From an uncultured Bacillus sp. (GTDB lineage Bacteria > Bacillota > Bacilli > Bacillales > Cytobacillaceae), in contig CALCRD010000383.1 in assembly GCA_937894355.1 (NCBI GenBank), positions 1-15,670 of the forward strand: DNA of 15,670 nucleotides. Reading direction: 5' to 3'. The notes under the pieces are model-generated. The model worked only from the letters and a program-made list of their open reading frames with translations, was not told the origin of the DNA and did not search any database. Numbering within the stretch: the first letter of the stretch is position 1; every line of letters begins with the position of its first letter. Made by a program: the position numbers and the translations under genes. Below are positions 13,719-15,670 of this stretch, one piece after another.

Positions 13719-15350
13719 TTATTCTAATCCCTTAATCAATTTTGTCAGCTCATTGAATCTTTTATCAAGTTCAGGATACTCTGGGCTTTTTGATGATAAA
13801 AAGCTCAACTTTCCTAAGACTTCCTGCCGCTCAGTCTCCAACTTTAGACGCTGCTCCTCAAGCGAATCAACCTTTTCAGTGGATAGGATTAATTTCTTTT
13901 GAATGCGTTGGTTTTCAAACAATAATTGAACAGAAGTGGTCTTACTTAAGAAATATTGATCGTGGGATACAACGACCAAGGTACCGTTATACTCTGCCAA
14001 AGTTGTTTCCAATTGCTCTCTTGAAGGCAGATCTAAGTGATTTGTCGGTTCATCTAAAATCAGTACATCTTTATCGTCGAGAATAAATAGCATAAGCTTA
14101 CACTTCACGCGCTCGCCCATACTCATCCTCTCAATCGGCTCAGACCATTGACTTGCTGTAAATCCCAAATGCTTCATTAAATTTTGAACCTGACCCCGTT
14201 CTTTGAAGGTTTCCCTTCTAAATAATTGTTCAGGGGTTTGGTCTAAGGGTAAGTCAAAAACTTGCTGAGTTAAATAACCAATATTCGCGGAGGGCGATAT
14301 CCATATATCACCTTGGGCCGGCTCATTGCCCATTAAGATATTCAAGAATGTCGTTTTTCCACAACCATTTGGGCCAATAAGGGCCACTCTTTCCCCGTGT
14401 TGAATCGTAAAATTGGTCCGTTCAAATAATAATCGATTACCAAACTGCTTTTTTAAATTTTTCACCTCTAAAAATCTTTTGCCAACCTTCGTATTCGCCT
14501 GTAACGAAAAGCAAACCTGACGATCTTCTTCCACACGTTCAACCTTTGATTTCTCAAGCTCCTTCTCCAAACGTTTGCGCTTAGAATTGATTTGAGAATC
14601 CATTCGTTTTGCTTTTACTCGATAGTATTCTTTAAAGCCCTCTTGTTTCGTCGATTGTGCATGAGCTTTATTCGACCAAGATTTCAGCTCATTTATTTGG
14701 GATTCTACCAGGTCAATTTTTTTCTGTTGCTTTTCGTACTCCCTAGCCTGAGTTAATCTCTTTCGCTCGCGAATCTTGATATAATTTGAGTAATTTCCTT
14801 TTTGCTCGATTAATTTTCTATTTTCAATCGACCAAATTTTTGTCGCTACTTTATCTAGAAAATATCTGTCATGTGAAACAAATATGATTGTACCGGAATA
14901 CTTTTCTATTTGATCAATTAACAGTTGAGTACTCTCCAAATCAAGATGGTTTGTTGGTTCATCCAATAAGAGTAGTTCTGGAGCTATTGCAAATCCTTTT
15001 GCCAGACGAATTTTGAGCTTCTCTCCGCCACTTAAAGCTTTGTAAGGAACATCGGGAATATGCCATTTCGCCATTAAAGATGCTTCTAATTGGGTTACAT
15101 GCTCTAAAGCGTAGGTTTGTTTTTCCTGATCGACTAAAAAGACCTCAGTTTGTTGATTTAACCATTCAACTTGGCCCCCAGTTTGTTTTACCTTTCCCTG
15201 TAAAATCTGTAATAACGTTGTTTTCCCACTACCATTTCGACCAATTAAACCAATTACTTCTCCACGACCAACCGTTGCATTTATATCTTTAAAAATAATC
15301 CTGTCTAAAATTTCTAAGCTTATTTGATGTAGTTTTACGATCTCTTTCAC
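13719..15350 (-). CDS. vmlR: ABC-F ribosomal protection protein VmlR
   Basis: A 543-residue twin-ATPase ABC-F protein close to B. subtilis VmlR in length and sequence. It binds the ribosomal E-site and dislodges lincosamides, pleuromutilins and type A streptogramins; it is not a transporter and has no membrane segment. ABC1: Walker A GRNGSGKT (37-44), LSGGE (106-110), EPTNHLD (131-137). The interdomain linker (about 185-270) carries the antibiotic-resistance loop: QSTKQEGFKEYYRVKAKR, with F239 aligning to B. subtilis F237 that reaches the peptidyl-transferase centre. ABC2: Walker A GPNGCGKT (326-333), signature MSMGERVK (409-416), EPTNHLD (434-440). A C-terminal extension (about 490-543) is as in VmlR. 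Start: GTG at 15350, with AAAGG 8 bases upstream. Expression is probably controlled by the attenuator immediately upstream. No partner gene. Confidence 0.93.
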   Translation of the reverse strand: MKEIVKLHQISLEILDRIIFKDINATVGRGEVIGLIGRNGSGKTTLLQILQGKVKQTGGQVEWLNQQTEVFLVDQEKQTYALEHVTQLEASLMAKWHIPDVPYKALSGGEKLKIRLAKGFAIAPELLLLDEPTNHLDLESTQLLIDQIEKYSGTIIFVSHDRYFLDKVATKIWSIENRKLIEQKGNYSNYIKIRERKRLTQAREYEKQQKKIDLVESQINELKSWSNKAHAQSTKQEGFKEYYRVKAKRMDSQINSKRKRLEKELEKSKVERVEEDRQVCFSLQANTKVGKRFLEVKNLKKQFGNRLLFERTNFTIQHGERVALIGPNGCGKTTFLNILMGNEPAQGDIWISPSANIGYLTQQVFDLPLDQTPEQLFRRETFKERGQVQNLMKHLGFTASQWSEPIERMSMGERVKCKLMLFILDDKDVLILDEPTNHLDLPSREQLETTLAEYNGTLVVVSHDQYFLSKTTSVQLLFENQRIQKKLILSTEKVDSLEEQRLKLETERQEVLGKLSFLSSKSPEYPELDKRFNELTKLIKGLE

Positions 15351-15377
15351 AGTATCACCCTTTCTAATTCCAGGGAG

Positions 15378-15410
15378 AAAAAAATCCTCCCAAATAAATT
15401 TGGAAGGATT
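15378..15410 (-). terminator. attenuator terminator in the vmlR leader
   Basis: In the minus-strand RNA, AAUCCUUCCAAA pairs with UUUGGGAGGAUU (12 bp, one G-U pair) around a 4-base loop, followed by a U-run. It lies only about 28 bases before the vmlR start codon, so transcription ends before the gene unless the hairpin is prevented. Confidence 0.9.
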
Positions 15411-15538
15411 AGTTGCAGTTTTCCTAACGAAAATAAGCTATTAATAAATAGCTTTAACAATGATATGGGAAAATGGGCAGACTAATCCTATTTTTTTATT
15501 TGAAAAATTAATTCTCAAATGTTTAAAATAAGATTAGT
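15405..15538 (-). promoter_or_regulatory. vmlR leader: antiterminator and anti-antiterminator pairings
   Basis: Three related segments compete in the minus-strand RNA. Segment 1, ACUAAUCUUAU (15528-15538), pairs with segment 2, AUAGGAUUAGU (15481-15491), over 11 bp with one G-U, around an inner UUUGAGAA/UUUUUCAAA-type hairpin: the anti-antiterminator. Segment 2 (AGGAUUAGU, 15481-15489) can instead pair perfectly over 9 bp with ACUAAUCCU (15405-15413), which overlaps the 5' arm of the terminator: the antiterminator. Segment 1 overlaps the end of the upstream ORF, so a ribosome stalled there frees segment 2 and permits read-through. Confidence 0.8.
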
Positions 15539-15559
15539 TTAACATCGGCCACCCATCAT
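15534..15559 (-). CDS. vmlR leader peptide (very short upstream ORF)
   Basis: Two overlapping tiny ORFs sit just after the promoter. One is ATG-TTA-AAC-TAA (15545-15534, MLN), preceded by GGGTGG. The other is ATGATGGGTGGCCGATGTTAA (15559-15539, MMGGRC, or MGGRC from the second ATG), preceded by GAAGGG. Both end at the 5' arm of the anti-antiterminator, so either could sense stalling. MLN ends inside that arm and is the better geometric fit, but its ribosome site is less canonical. B. subtilis vmlR is known to use a leader ORF. Confidence 0.6.
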
Positions 15560-15581
15560 CCCTTCGAATATGATTAACCTT

Positions 15582-15610
15582 ATTATACCGGTAAAAGCGC
15601 CCCATGAAAA
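15582..15610 (-). promoter_or_regulatory. sigma-A promoter of vmlR
   Basis: On the minus strand TTTTCA (15605-15610) and a perfect TATAAT (15582-15587) are separated by 17 bases. Initiation near 15575 gives a leader of about 225 bases. No other feature was identified between 15611 and the end of the window. Confidence 0.75.
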
Positions 15611-15670
15611 GCAAAGTGTAGAAAGCCATTCACCAGTTCTCTATAAGTCTCTCTTTTTATAAATCTTCAT

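Noticed and set aside
15080..15292. 70-codon plus-strand open frame over the start of vmlR
   Set aside because: It is antisense to the Walker A region of vmlR, with no ribosome binding site; a shadow frame.

Overview
The window looks like a chromosomal segment from a low-GC Gram-positive endospore-former of the Bacillaceae (Bacillus/Neobacillus type). This rests on AT-rich DNA, strong AGGAGG-type ribosome binding sites, GTG and TTG starts, many hairpin-plus-T-run terminators, and proteins that resemble B. subtilis families. The closest match is a clear VmlR orthologue. No phage, plasmid, IS transposase, CRISPR, rRNA or tRNA is visible.

Left part (1-7466): a methionine gamma-lyase, a MmcQ/YjbR-family protein and a pirin lie on the minus strand, each separated by its own terminator, so they are probably three single-gene units. 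The pirin promoter carries a tandem A/T-rich palindromic operator at its start point. Divergent from it is a large Ca2+-type P-type ATPase. A two-gene unit follows, encoding a DUF2238/YjdF-like membrane protein and an NAD(P)-binding SDR-like protein.

Middle (7428-12162): nearly everything is on the minus strand. There is a MacB-like ABC exporter with ATPase and permease fused in one chain, followed by a 53-residue TTG-start gene. Upstream lies a 141-bp MITE-like element flanked by a 9-bp direct repeat. Next come several small membrane proteins, a YciI-like protein, and a 5'-truncated BcrC-like PAP2 phosphatase whose homology stops at a dispersed repeat. Degenerate copies of that repeat (core near TGCGCCCGTTAGTTGAA) sit in at least five intergenic gaps.

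Right part (12215-15670): an ECF sigma factor overlaps its zinc-finger anti-sigma factor. Beyond it is vmlR, an antibiotic-resistance ABC-F protein. Its leader is the best regulatory signal in the window. A sigma-A promoter is followed by a tiny upstream ORF, then two competing pairings (anti-antiterminator and antiterminator), then an intrinsic terminator just before the vmlR ribosome binding site. This layout matches the ribosome-stalling attenuation known for B. subtilis vmlR.

Together the middle and right parts form an antibiotic and cell-envelope defence neighbourhood (MacB-like exporter, BcrC remnant, ECF/anti-sigma pair, VmlR). The left part is metabolic and ion housekeeping. Family assignments come from reading motifs, without database searches.
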